Positions 30,587 through 38,523 of a stretch of 64,000 nucleotides of DNA are shown piece by piece. Position 1 is the stretch's first letter, and the number at the start of each line of letters is the position of its first letter. Source of the stretch: Sunxiuqinia rutila (GTDB lineage: Bacteria > Bacteroidota > Bacteroidia > Bacteroidales > Prolixibacteraceae); contig NZ_JBNGOT010000015.1 in the NCBI RefSeq assembly GCF_050589705.1, positions 1-64,000 on the forward strand, in the 5' to 3' direction. The translations under genes and the position numbers were made by a program. The notes below the pieces were generated by a model. The model worked only from the letters and a program-made list of their open reading frames with translations. It was not told the origin of the DNA and searched no databases.

Positions 30587-33283
30587 TTAGAGACTTACTT
30601 CATCGACATTCCACGCCTTCACCTTTAAAGTGGGCTTGCCCGCATTGGAATTGCTCAGTGAATAACGAGCCGTGTAGGTACGTTCTTCTCCCGGAAGCAA
30701 GGTGCAATAATTGTCGCTCCAGTACACAGGCAGTATCGGTTGCTCCGACTGCGGATCCAACAGATCGAAATAAGTAAAGAAAGCAATCGTGTTGCCCGGA
30801 TTTTTAAGGGTTAGCTTCACCACACCGTTTTTGCCCTCTTTGGTGTACAGGTAATCGTACTTCAGCTGCACCTTTCCCAGCTGGTCAAGCGCAGTGAAAT
30901 CGGCGTAGCCTTTGGGAGGCGTGTAGTAAGGCCATTCCAACTTTTTGGCCGCCTCATAATCCAGCTCATCTTCTTTGAGCGACAACCAATACAAGTTGTT
31001 ATCCACTTCCTCCTGATCCTTGTTGTAAACTCGCAGATCAAGGAACCAAACGTCCGTCCGGCTTTTAATTTCCGGCAACTGGTAAATCTGCTTCGACGTA
31101 TTCGTCGCAATGGATCCGGTCCAGCTATCGGAGAAAATCTCCTTCGACTGAATATCAAAGGCGCGTATTTTTACGGTCACCTCTTCAGCGGCATTCAACT
31201 GCTCATTTGCCAGGTAAATATCGTCGAAACCATAGCGGTAAATGGCATGCAGCGGATTACAAGCTTTCCGCACACCATAAAACGAACCATTTGGCTGCAA
31301 ATAGGTATCATACAATTGCCAGTACAGCTCCGGCCAGGCCGAATTCAACATCCACTGTACCAAGCCGGTACTTTTAGGTTTGTGCGCAATAAAAGCTTCA
31401 AACATCGGCCGCATCAATTCATAGTTACTTACCTGCGATTTAAATGCGAATTCCTCAACACTGTGCGACTCGCCATAGCGCTCGTTCATGGCCTTGCGGA
31501 AACGATCCAGCGTTTTAAACGCATTTCGCCCGGTATGGTATTCCCAGTACGTGGTGTCAATGGGCCACAAACTTTCCTCTGGCAACATTCTTTTTAAAGA
31601 AGACAAAGGCGGAATGCTTGGCCCGGGACAGGTTTCGGAATTGAACCCATAACCACCACCCAGCAAGCTATCGGTAAACCAATAAACAGGAGGCGTATAC
31701 GCATAGGGGCCCAACATCTTCATGCCTGTGGGACCGCTGATGTCACTCACCAAGGGGACTTCAGCAACAATGTTGTTATCCTCGGTTCCGGCCCCTCCAG
31801 CCGAAGTGACATACGTCCGCGAGGGATCATATTTCTTGAATAATTCGATGTATTGGTGTTCCAGTTTAGGTGCAGGTAGCTTATCGCTTCCCAACATCCA
31901 CACGTATATACTCGGATGATTGCGCAACCACAATAGTTGATCTTTCCACATGGCCGCCATCAATTCAATATCCTCATCCGACACTGCTCCGCCATACTTC
32001 TCGTGTGTTGGTTTAAGCAAGTACTCCTCCCACTCCCAATGGCAATTCCAGCCAATCATCACCAAAATACCATACTCATCACATAGGTCATAAAGCCCTT
32101 CGGTCTTTCCCCAGAAACCTTCGCAACGAATGCTGTTCAGGTTCATATGGTGAACATACTTAAGCTGGGCTTCCACCGACTCTTTCGTATCTTGCAGCAG
32201 AAGGTCATCGACCCAACCGCCCCCTTTGGGCAACACAAACTTTCCGTTCACCTCAAACACCCGGTTCTGATCATCATTCAAATAGCTATCAATTTCCCGA
32301 ATGCCGTAACGACTACTCACCTGATCCACCAAGGACTTGTCGGAAATAAAATCAACTTTCAACCGATACAAGTTGGGATCGCCCATGCCATTGGGCCACC
32401 ACAACTTTACATCTTGAACAGCCAGTTGCTGAAAGTCTTCCGGGCTAAAACGGCACGAACGACTTTCACCCGCCTTAACCGTGACCGCCTGCTCAACGAC
32501 TCCCAGCTCATAATCAACCCGCAAAACGCCTTGCTGATCCTTCTCCGAGCCATTTTCCAGCTCCACTTGGATGAAAAGATCGGCTGCATCCAAACTTTCC
32601 TTATCAACCTTGGCATACACAAAAGGACTGCGAATTTTCACGCCTTCATTCACTTCCAGAAAAACCTCACGGAAAATTCCCAGGTTTCGATCGCGTGGCA
32701 AAGGATTCCAATCAACAAAGCCAATTGAATATTCACCATCAGCATGTTGCCACATTTTCAAGGCAAGCGTATTTTTTCCCGGCTGCACATAGTCATTTAT
32801 GTTGAAAGTAAACATGCGGTAAGTGCCGGCAAATTCATCCTTCCCAGCCACCTTCTGCCCGTTCACCCAAAGATCAGCCCGGTAATTGATTCCGTTAAAC
32901 CGAAGAGAAATCAGCTTTTCCAAATCATCGCCGTACAGCTCAAACGAAGTTCGAAACCACCACGGTTTTTGAAACTGCGTCGGATCAACCTGTTGCATAT
33001 TAATTCCAAAATAAGGATCTTTAATTTTCCCGGTTGTGGCCATGCTTCCTAAAACCGTTCCTGGCACAATAGCTTCCAGCCAATTGTCGTCATCGTAGTT
33101 GTTTTGAGAAATCAGGCTTTCATCTGCTTCTGTCAACTTTTCGCTGGACTGCATGGTCCAGTTAGCATTGAGGTTTTCAACTTTGGAAGTAAGTGGATAC
33201 TCCGGACTGGAACAAGAAAACAATCCCCAAGTTATAAGTCCGGCAATAAGAAGATGCCCAAAAAAAGAGTTAAGCCTTTTCAT
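30587..33283 (-). CDS. Glycoside hydrolase family 2, exo-glucosaminidase/endo-beta-mannosidase type
   Basis: An 898-aa lipoprotein (LFSCSS, Cys about residue 24) with the GH2 order: jelly-roll domain (about 40-210), immunoglobulin-like domain (about 220-330), TIM barrel (about 340-640) and two C-terminal beta domains. In the barrel, VWMLGSDKLP puts Asp-467 where most GH2 have the Asn-Glu acid/base, and GFNSETCPGPSIP gives nucleophile Glu-550. The Gly-Ser-Asp form is that of exo-beta-glucosaminidases and of endo-beta-mannosidases acting on the Man-beta-GlcNAc N-glycan core. A companion GH92 gene favours the second. Confidence 0.88.
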   Translation of the reverse strand: MKRLNSFFGHLLIAGLITWGLFSCSSPEYPLTSKVENLNANWTMQSSEKLTEADESLISQNNYDDDNWLEAIVPGTVLGSMATTGKIKDPYFGINMQQVDPTQFQKPWWFRTSFELYGDDLEKLISLRFNGINYRADLWVNGQKVAGKDEFAGTYRMFTFNINDYVQPGKNTLALKMWQHADGEYSIGFVDWNPLPRDRNLGIFREVFLEVNEGVKIRSPFVYAKVDKESLDAADLFIQVELENGSEKDQQGVLRVDYELGVVEQAVTVKAGESRSCRFSPEDFQQLAVQDVKLWWPNGMGDPNLYRLKVDFISDKSLVDQVSSRYGIREIDSYLNDDQNRVFEVNGKFVLPKGGGWVDDLLLQDTKESVEAQLKYVHHMNLNSIRCEGFWGKTEGLYDLCDEYGILVMIGWNCHWEWEEYLLKPTHEKYGGAVSDEDIELMAAMWKDQLLWLRNHPSIYVWMLGSDKLPAPKLEHQYIELFKKYDPSRTYVTSAGGAGTEDNNIVAEVPLVSDISGPTGMKMLGPYAYTPPVYWFTDSLLGGGYGFNSETCPGPSIPPLSSLKRMLPEESLWPIDTTYWEYHTGRNAFKTLDRFRKAMNERYGESHSVEEFAFKSQVSNYELMRPMFEAFIAHKPKSTGLVQWMLNSAWPELYWQLYDTYLQPNGSFYGVRKACNPLHAIYRYGFDDIYLANEQLNAAEEVTVKIRAFDIQSKEIFSDSWTGSIATNTSKQIYQLPEIKSRTDVWFLDLRVYNKDQEEVDNNLYWLSLKEDELDYEAAKKLEWPYYTPPKGYADFTALDQLGKVQLKYDYLYTKEGKNGVVKLTLKNPGNTIAFFTYFDLLDPQSEQPILPVYWSDNYCTLLPGEERTYTARYSLSNSNAGKPTLKVKAWNVDEVSL

Positions 33284-33393
33284 AGATGGTGTCGTTAGTT
33301 TTTAATCGTGTCAAATGTCTTTATCACTCATACTAACAAAACAAGGATATACGACCCAAAAAAACTCCATGTATTTTACTCATTTTAAAACAA

Positions 33394-33448
33394 ATATTAA
33401 CCGAATATAACTTCTCCTCGCCAGCAACTAATTATATTCGGTTAATAT
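33394..33448. promoter_or_regulatory. Perfect 17-bp inverted repeat
   Basis: ATATTAACCGAATATAA (33394-33410) and its exact complement (33432-33448) are separated by 21 bp. It lies 110 bp upstream of the GH2 start and downstream of the GH92 terminator. It has no T run, so it is not a normal terminator. It may be a regulator site for a separate GH2 promoter or an mRNA stem. Confidence 0.8.
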
Positions 33449-33530
33449 TCCAATACCAACTTCCTGGATCCAAAAGCCTGGCCTAACCGACTCCTGGATG
33501 GTCCCGGAATAGCAGGAAGGCATAAAATGT

Positions 33531-33557
33531 AAAAAGACCGCGAAAGGCGGTCTCTTT
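33531..33557 (-). terminator. Terminator after the GH92 gene
   Basis: Read on the minus strand: GACCGCC, short loop, GCGGTC followed by TTTTT. It lies 68 bp after the GH92 stop, suggesting that the GH2 gene has its own start of transcription or that read-through occurs. Confidence 0.8.
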
Positions 33558-33624
33558 AAAATTTAAAGCATGCCACTTTAAAAAGTATTATCATTTAAAA
33601 CACTTCAGAAGGACATAAAATCGT

Positions 33625-35859
33625 TTATTCAACTCCCCACGAACGGTTCGCTTTTGGACCCATTTCGAAGACCAACTTCCCTCCACTCAAAATAGCCTCG
33701 TGTAGAATTTCGGGCTTCACCAAGGCCTGCCCATCCAAACTAGCTGACTGAATATACTTATTCTCCGATGATGCCTGAGGTGCACTTATCTCAAATGTTT
33801 TACCATTTCCTAAATCAATTGTCACCTGTTCAAACACCGGGCTACCAATCGAGTAAGTAGTCAATCCGGGGGTTACCGGATAAAAGCCCATGGCTGAGAA
33901 AACAACGAAGGCCGACATGCCTCCCCCATCTTCATCGCCCGGAACGCCCATCAGGTCATTGCGAAACCACTCGTGCAACAGCTTACGCAAGCGCTTTTGG
34001 GTTTTCCAAGGTTCACCGGCATAGTTGTACAGGTAAGGAACATGCAGCGAAGGCTCATTCGCCATCGAAAACTGTCCAACATTCCCGGTATGATCGGGCA
34101 ATTGCGCATAAAATGCATACTTACTTCGTCCTAAAGGCTCAGTAAACATTTCATCCAAACGATTGATGAAATTCGTTTTTCCGCCCATCAGTTCAATCAA
34201 GTCGGGGATATTGTGCTGAACATCCCAGCGATAAACCCAGGCATTATTCTCGCCATAATACTTCCGGGCTCCCATACCCCCCGAAAATTTATAATCAAAT
34301 GGCTCAATAAACTTCCCAACCTTATCTTTCGGATGAAAGAAGTCGGTTTGGGAATTGAACAGATTACGGTAATTGAAGGAAGCTTCTTTAAATTTTTGGG
34401 CATCTTCTTCTTTTCCCAGGATCCGGGCGATCTCAGACAAACACCATTCATCATACGAAGTTCCCAGGGTAACCGCAACCGGCTGACGACTCTCAAAGTC
34501 ATGCACCTCCGGAATTGTTTCCTCCTCCCCTTCGTACAAGGCTGGAATATAGCCGTGATCTTTATAAAACTGGTCGAGTTCTCCGCCCGGCATGCCCGAC
34601 CACGGAGCCAAAGTTTTCTCGGTTATTGCTCCTTTGCAGGCCAGGTAAGCTTTCTCTAAATCGAAGTTCCGCAATCCTTTTTGATAGGCATCAATTACCG
34701 AAGCAACGCCATGATTTGAATTCATCCGACGGCTATCACCCGTGATCTCAGGGAAAGTAGGCCACCAAAAGTTATCCATCTGCTCCGACATCAATACAAA
34801 AGAATGCAAAATATCTTCTTCCACTTTCGGATCGAGCAAAATCCGCAAAGGATGGTGTGCCCGATACGAGTCCCAAATCCAGTCGTCGGTATAAAATGGC
34901 CGACCGGCATCAGCATGCACCTCACCATCAAAAGCACTGTAGTAACGGCCATCTTCTGAAATGCACACCGGACGCTCGTAGCAACAATACAGCGACGTGT
35001 AAAAGACAGTCCGATCATCTTCTGTGCCCCCGGAAACCTGTATTTTACCTAGAGCTTTGTTCCAAACGTCGCGTCCTTGCTCCTGCAATTGAGCCACCGT
35101 TTTGCCGGCCACCTCACGGGTTAAATTGGCCTTAGCCTGCGCTTCATCAATAAACGAAATTCCATAGTGCATTCGAAGCTGCTTGGTTCCCCGAGGGTAC
35201 TTCAGCACCAAACAAGCATCCCGGCCTTCCACTTCTTTCCCGGCATGCAAGCTGCCATCAACCAGCGATCCCACTATTTGAGGCATAACCTCCGGCTCTA
35301 AATAGAGATACACTTTTGTATTATTCTCGATAAGTTGATAGCCGCTTAAAGCTTTTCCATCCCAGCTCATAGCTCCATTGCCCGAGTTCAGAATCAGATA
35401 AGCCGGTGCATCCTTCATAAACTTGAACTCGTAGGCCGCCGACTGATGTGACAAGCCAAAGTCAACTTGTACTTGCTGTTCATCCAAAAAAACTGAATAA
35501 GAATAAGGAGTCAGCTTTTCCTGATCGTAACTAAAGTTGATCACCGGAGCTAAATCCTTCTCCTCTCCCTGAAAAGGGCTCAGGTTAAACGCCGAACTGC
35601 CCCGATGGCTGGTCACCACCAAAGGCAATCCCTTCAACCTGATTTCGGTATAATCACGACGTTCAGGATACACACGCAGCATACTGTTGGGCAAATGAAT
35701 GGTTGGGAAGGTAGGCACCAACAGGTGACTGATATTCCCCATGTACGGATTGACATAGTCAACGGGGGAATTTTCTGACTCATCCCCATTGTTCGGAATT
35801 GAACACGACACACCAAAGGCCAAAACGGCCAAGGCTATAAGGTTAAAAATTTTTCTCAT
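33625..35859 (-). CDS. Glycoside hydrolase family 92 alpha-mannosidase
   Basis: A 744-aa lipoprotein (FGVSCSI, Cys about residue 19). GH92 marks: VNPYMGN and VPTFPTIHLPN near the N terminus, YTDDWIWDSYRAHHPL in mid-protein, NEPSLHVPYLYNYAG (about 590) and PGDEDGGGMSAFVVFSAMGFYPV (about 640-662, with the catalytic acid region). GH92 enzymes are calcium-dependent exo-alpha-mannosidases that act on N-glycan or yeast mannan branches. It lies 17 bp after the upstream lipoprotein gene, so the two are in one operon. Confidence 0.95.
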   Translation of the reverse strand: MRKIFNLIALAVLAFGVSCSIPNNGDESENSPVDYVNPYMGNISHLLVPTFPTIHLPNSMLRVYPERRDYTEIRLKGLPLVVTSHRGSSAFNLSPFQGEEKDLAPVINFSYDQEKLTPYSYSVFLDEQQVQVDFGLSHQSAAYEFKFMKDAPAYLILNSGNGAMSWDGKALSGYQLIENNTKVYLYLEPEVMPQIVGSLVDGSLHAGKEVEGRDACLVLKYPRGTKQLRMHYGISFIDEAQAKANLTREVAGKTVAQLQEQGRDVWNKALGKIQVSGGTEDDRTVFYTSLYCCYERPVCISEDGRYYSAFDGEVHADAGRPFYTDDWIWDSYRAHHPLRILLDPKVEEDILHSFVLMSEQMDNFWWPTFPEITGDSRRMNSNHGVASVIDAYQKGLRNFDLEKAYLACKGAITEKTLAPWSGMPGGELDQFYKDHGYIPALYEGEEETIPEVHDFESRQPVAVTLGTSYDEWCLSEIARILGKEEDAQKFKEASFNYRNLFNSQTDFFHPKDKVGKFIEPFDYKFSGGMGARKYYGENNAWVYRWDVQHNIPDLIELMGGKTNFINRLDEMFTEPLGRSKYAFYAQLPDHTGNVGQFSMANEPSLHVPYLYNYAGEPWKTQKRLRKLLHEWFRNDLMGVPGDEDGGGMSAFVVFSAMGFYPVTPGLTTYSIGSPVFEQVTIDLGNGKTFEISAPQASSENKYIQSASLDGQALVKPEILHEAILSGGKLVFEMGPKANRSWGVE

Positions 35860-35876
35860 CGGTTTAATCTTTGGGC

Positions 35877-37106
35877 TTAGTTATTCCAGACTTGCTTTAT
35901 TGGAGCTTCCAAATTAGCACCTTTTGGGCAAAACTCCCGATCATTTGCTTTAAAAATTCGTCGGGAACCATCTCCTGGTGTCAACACTCGAACGCCGGGC
36001 ATCTGTAAATAACCATTGGGAGCATTCTTCTGAAGCCACTGATAAGCATAAGCCATCCACGCTGACTGATCTTCAAGCGACAGCATGCTAAACCAGGTAA
36101 TTTCGTCATACCCCCACACAAAGTGCGACGTGGTATCCGCAATTCCGGGCGCCCGACTAATTCCAAAATTATCGAACTCAACGAGGTAAGGCAAGCTCTC
36201 AGAGTGCCAACCACTGGGCGCTATTCCCCCTTTGCTTTTGGTGTACAAAGCATCTAAATGCCCTACTTCCAAAATGCCTTCCATGGGTTTTCCTGCAAGC
36301 TCCTTCACCCGTAACGGAAAAGAATGGAAATCCAGTAGCAGACGACCATCAACCACCACGCCCTTATTGGGAGTGTGCGCATCAAACAACAGGTATTTTC
36401 TTCGGGCATGAGTCGACGCATAGGTTCGAACCTGATCCAACAATTGCTGAAACTGAGCATGGTTCGTATCATTCATTCCAATCAAGGCAATCTGTCCCCA
36501 ATGAATCGCTTCAAATCCGGCATCGATATACATGGTTGCTAAAAAGTAAAACCAATATTGAGTTTCCAATTTGGTTAAATCAGGCACACTGCAGCCTGCT
36601 CCCCATAAATCGACATAACGGCCGGAATCGTCCAACATCGCATCATAATTGAAATTCCGATGCACAGCTTCATGCCCAAAAGCTTCAAACACACGAACTG
36701 GAATCGGGACCTGATTCACTTGCCGGGATACAGCCTCAAAAATAGCTGCCTGAAAAATGACATCACCATCCTTCTCGTGAACCCGCTCAATCGTCTCCTT
36801 CATGTAATTCTGAAACTCAGGCTTGTTTAATTGATCCTCGTTTCCCCAGCGAAAAGCAGCCCGTCCGACAAACTTCGCGCCAATGCTCTCCAAAAACCGG
36901 ACATCATCGTCTTTACAGGGATTATAACCATCTTGTGCCAGCTCTGCTTTTACACAAAATTCAGACATGGTTACTGCTCTGGCTAAGTAGTTTCGCAGAA
37001 CAGGTTCAGAAATACTTCCTTCAAAAAAATAGGGATCAGCCTGTTTTTCAGCTCCTGCGCAGCCCATCAACAGCAAAATCGCCAGCAATCCTACCAACTT
37101 ATTCAT
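35877..37106 (-). CDS. Lipoprotein of unknown function, paralog 1
   Basis: A 409-aa lipoprotein (LLLMGCAGAE, Cys about residue 16). It is a paralog of the upstream protein at 37099. Shared motifs are GAKFVGR, AIHWGQ, LLLDFHSFPLR, YLVEFDNFGIS and VWGYDEITWFS, with a final IKQVW. The conserved acidic, His and Trp residues in strand-like settings suggest a sugar-active (alpha/beta) barrel, but I do not recognise a family. The ATG at 37106 overlaps the upstream stop by 8 bp (translational coupling). Longer in-frame starts would precede the signal peptide. Confidence 0.82.
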   Translation of the reverse strand: MNKLVGLLAILLLMGCAGAEKQADPYFFEGSISEPVLRNYLARAVTMSEFCVKAELAQDGYNPCKDDDVRFLESIGAKFVGRAAFRWGNEDQLNKPEFQNYMKETIERVHEKDGDVIFQAAIFEAVSRQVNQVPIPVRVFEAFGHEAVHRNFNYDAMLDDSGRYVDLWGAGCSVPDLTKLETQYWFYFLATMYIDAGFEAIHWGQIALIGMNDTNHAQFQQLLDQVRTYASTHARRKYLLFDAHTPNKGVVVDGRLLLDFHSFPLRVKELAGKPMEGILEVGHLDALYTKSKGGIAPSGWHSESLPYLVEFDNFGISRAPGIADTTSHFVWGYDEITWFSMLSLEDQSAWMAYAYQWLQKNAPNGYLQMPGVRVLTPGDGSRRIFKANDREFCPKGANLEAPIKQVWNN

Positions 37107-38397
37107 CGTCACTCCAAATTTGTTTGATTGTTTCCTCCTGACTGTAACCATGCTCAAAACCGGCCGTCTTCCTATTGGCACGATAACGTTCATTCCATGA
37201 ACCGGCATAAGGAACCACCTTTCGGTTTCCAGGCATTTGCAGGTTGCCGATGGGATCATATTCTTCAATCCAATCCCAGGCATACTTTAAGAATTCATTT
37301 CGGTAATCTTCTGGCTGGAGGCTAAACCAGGTAATTTCATCGTAGCCCCACACCCAGGTAGAACTTAACTTTGCCTCTCCCGGAAAGCTGGAAATTCCAA
37401 AATTATCGAACTCCACCAAATAGGGCAAGTTTTCACTCTCCCAACCACTTGGAGTTGTTCCTCCTTTGCTTCGGCGATAAAAAGCATCTTCGTAGTAAAG
37501 CACCAGCTCGGCCTCCTGCGGCTTTCCGTAGATCTCCCGCATCCGAAGTGGAAAACTGTGAAAGTCCAACAACAAGTTTCCATCTACAACAAGCCCACCA
37601 CTTGGCACATGCCCATCAGAAAGAATAAACTTTCGACGTGCATTTTCCGATGCGTAATCACGTACACGGGTCAGCACATCGTTCCAACCTTCGTAGTTGT
37701 TGTTTTTGTCAGCCATGGCATCCAGTTCAACTTGCCCCCAATGAATAGCTTCAATTCCGATATCGATGTAGTTTTTCGCTAAAAAATAGAACCACATCCG
37801 GGTTTCCAACCGACTCACATCCGGGACGCTAGCCCCATCAGCCCATTGATTCACAAACTTGCCCGATGTGTTGATCATCTTTGAATAATCAAACATGCGA
37901 TCCTCAACATCCAAATTGAAGGCTTCAAAAACCCACGCCGGAATGGCAATTTCATTCACCTTTGTGGTAATAATTTCGAAAATACAAGCCTGGAAAATCA
38001 AATCACCATCCAATGCATGCATCTGCTCCAAACGCTGTTTGGCTTTCGCAAAAAAATCCGGATTGGCTGCTTTATCCTCCGAGCCCCACATAAATATTGA
38101 CCGCCCAACAAACTTAGCGCCCATGTCAATAAGCATGCGTTCATCGTCTTCCCGCTGGGGAATTGCAGAGTCGTAGATAAACTCATCAGCTGTGAGGAAC
38201 TCCGCCATGGTGATCGAACGACTTAAATAACTTCGAAGCACATTCTCGGGCATACTTCCGGAAAAGGCATAGCTTCGTTCAAAAGTTGTTGGATTTTCAT
38301 CATCCGGATCATCGGGCAGCGGACTTGGATCGTCACCACAAGCCAGGAATCCAGGAACCAATAACAGCAACAGTAAATATTTCCAATGTTTTTTCAT
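37099..38397 (-). CDS. Lipoprotein of unknown function, paralog 2
   Basis: A 432-aa lipoprotein (VPGFLACGDDP, Cys about residue 20) with an acidic Pro-rich linker (about 22-40), then the same domain as the gene at 35877: LRSYLSRSITMAEF, GAKFVGRSIFMWG, GIEAIHWGQVEL, LLLDFHSFPLR, YLVEFDNFGIS and WVWGYDEITWFS. The tandem pair arose by duplication. The linker would hold the domain off the outer membrane, as in surface glycan-binding or glycan-cleaving lipoproteins. Function unknown. Located between the L-domain protein and the GH92 gene. Confidence 0.82.
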   Translation of the reverse strand: MKKHWKYLLLLLLVPGFLACGDDPSPLPDDPDDENPTTFERSYAFSGSMPENVLRSYLSRSITMAEFLTADEFIYDSAIPQREDDERMLIDMGAKFVGRSIFMWGSEDKAANPDFFAKAKQRLEQMHALDGDLIFQACIFEIITTKVNEIAIPAWVFEAFNLDVEDRMFDYSKMINTSGKFVNQWADGASVPDVSRLETRMWFYFLAKNYIDIGIEAIHWGQVELDAMADKNNNYEGWNDVLTRVRDYASENARRKFILSDGHVPSGGLVVDGNLLLDFHSFPLRMREIYGKPQEAELVLYYEDAFYRRSKGGTTPSGWESENLPYLVEFDNFGISSFPGEAKLSSTWVWGYDEITWFSLQPEDYRNEFLKYAWDWIEEYDPIGNLQMPGNRKVVPYAGSWNERYRANRKTAGFEHGYSQEETIKQIWSDDE

Positions 38398-38413
38398 AAA
38401 TACCTTTCATTTG

Positions 38414-38479
38414 AGACTTGCTTCTGCCACAAGTCTTTGTTAAAGATTATGCACCAAACCAGATGTGTTGGTGCATAAT
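38414..38479 (-). promoter_or_regulatory. Two intercistronic stem-loops
   Basis: ATTATGCACCAA (38446-38457) with TTGGTGCATAAT (38468-38479) is a perfect 12-bp stem. AGACTTG/CAAGTCT (38414-38436) is a perfect 7-bp stem. No T run follows either on the minus strand, so they may protect or process mRNA between the L-domain gene and the lipoprotein pair. Confidence 0.7.
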
Positions 38480-38523
38480 CGACTACGCTACTCTTTCATT
38501 AAAATCGAAAGAAAATGACTTCA

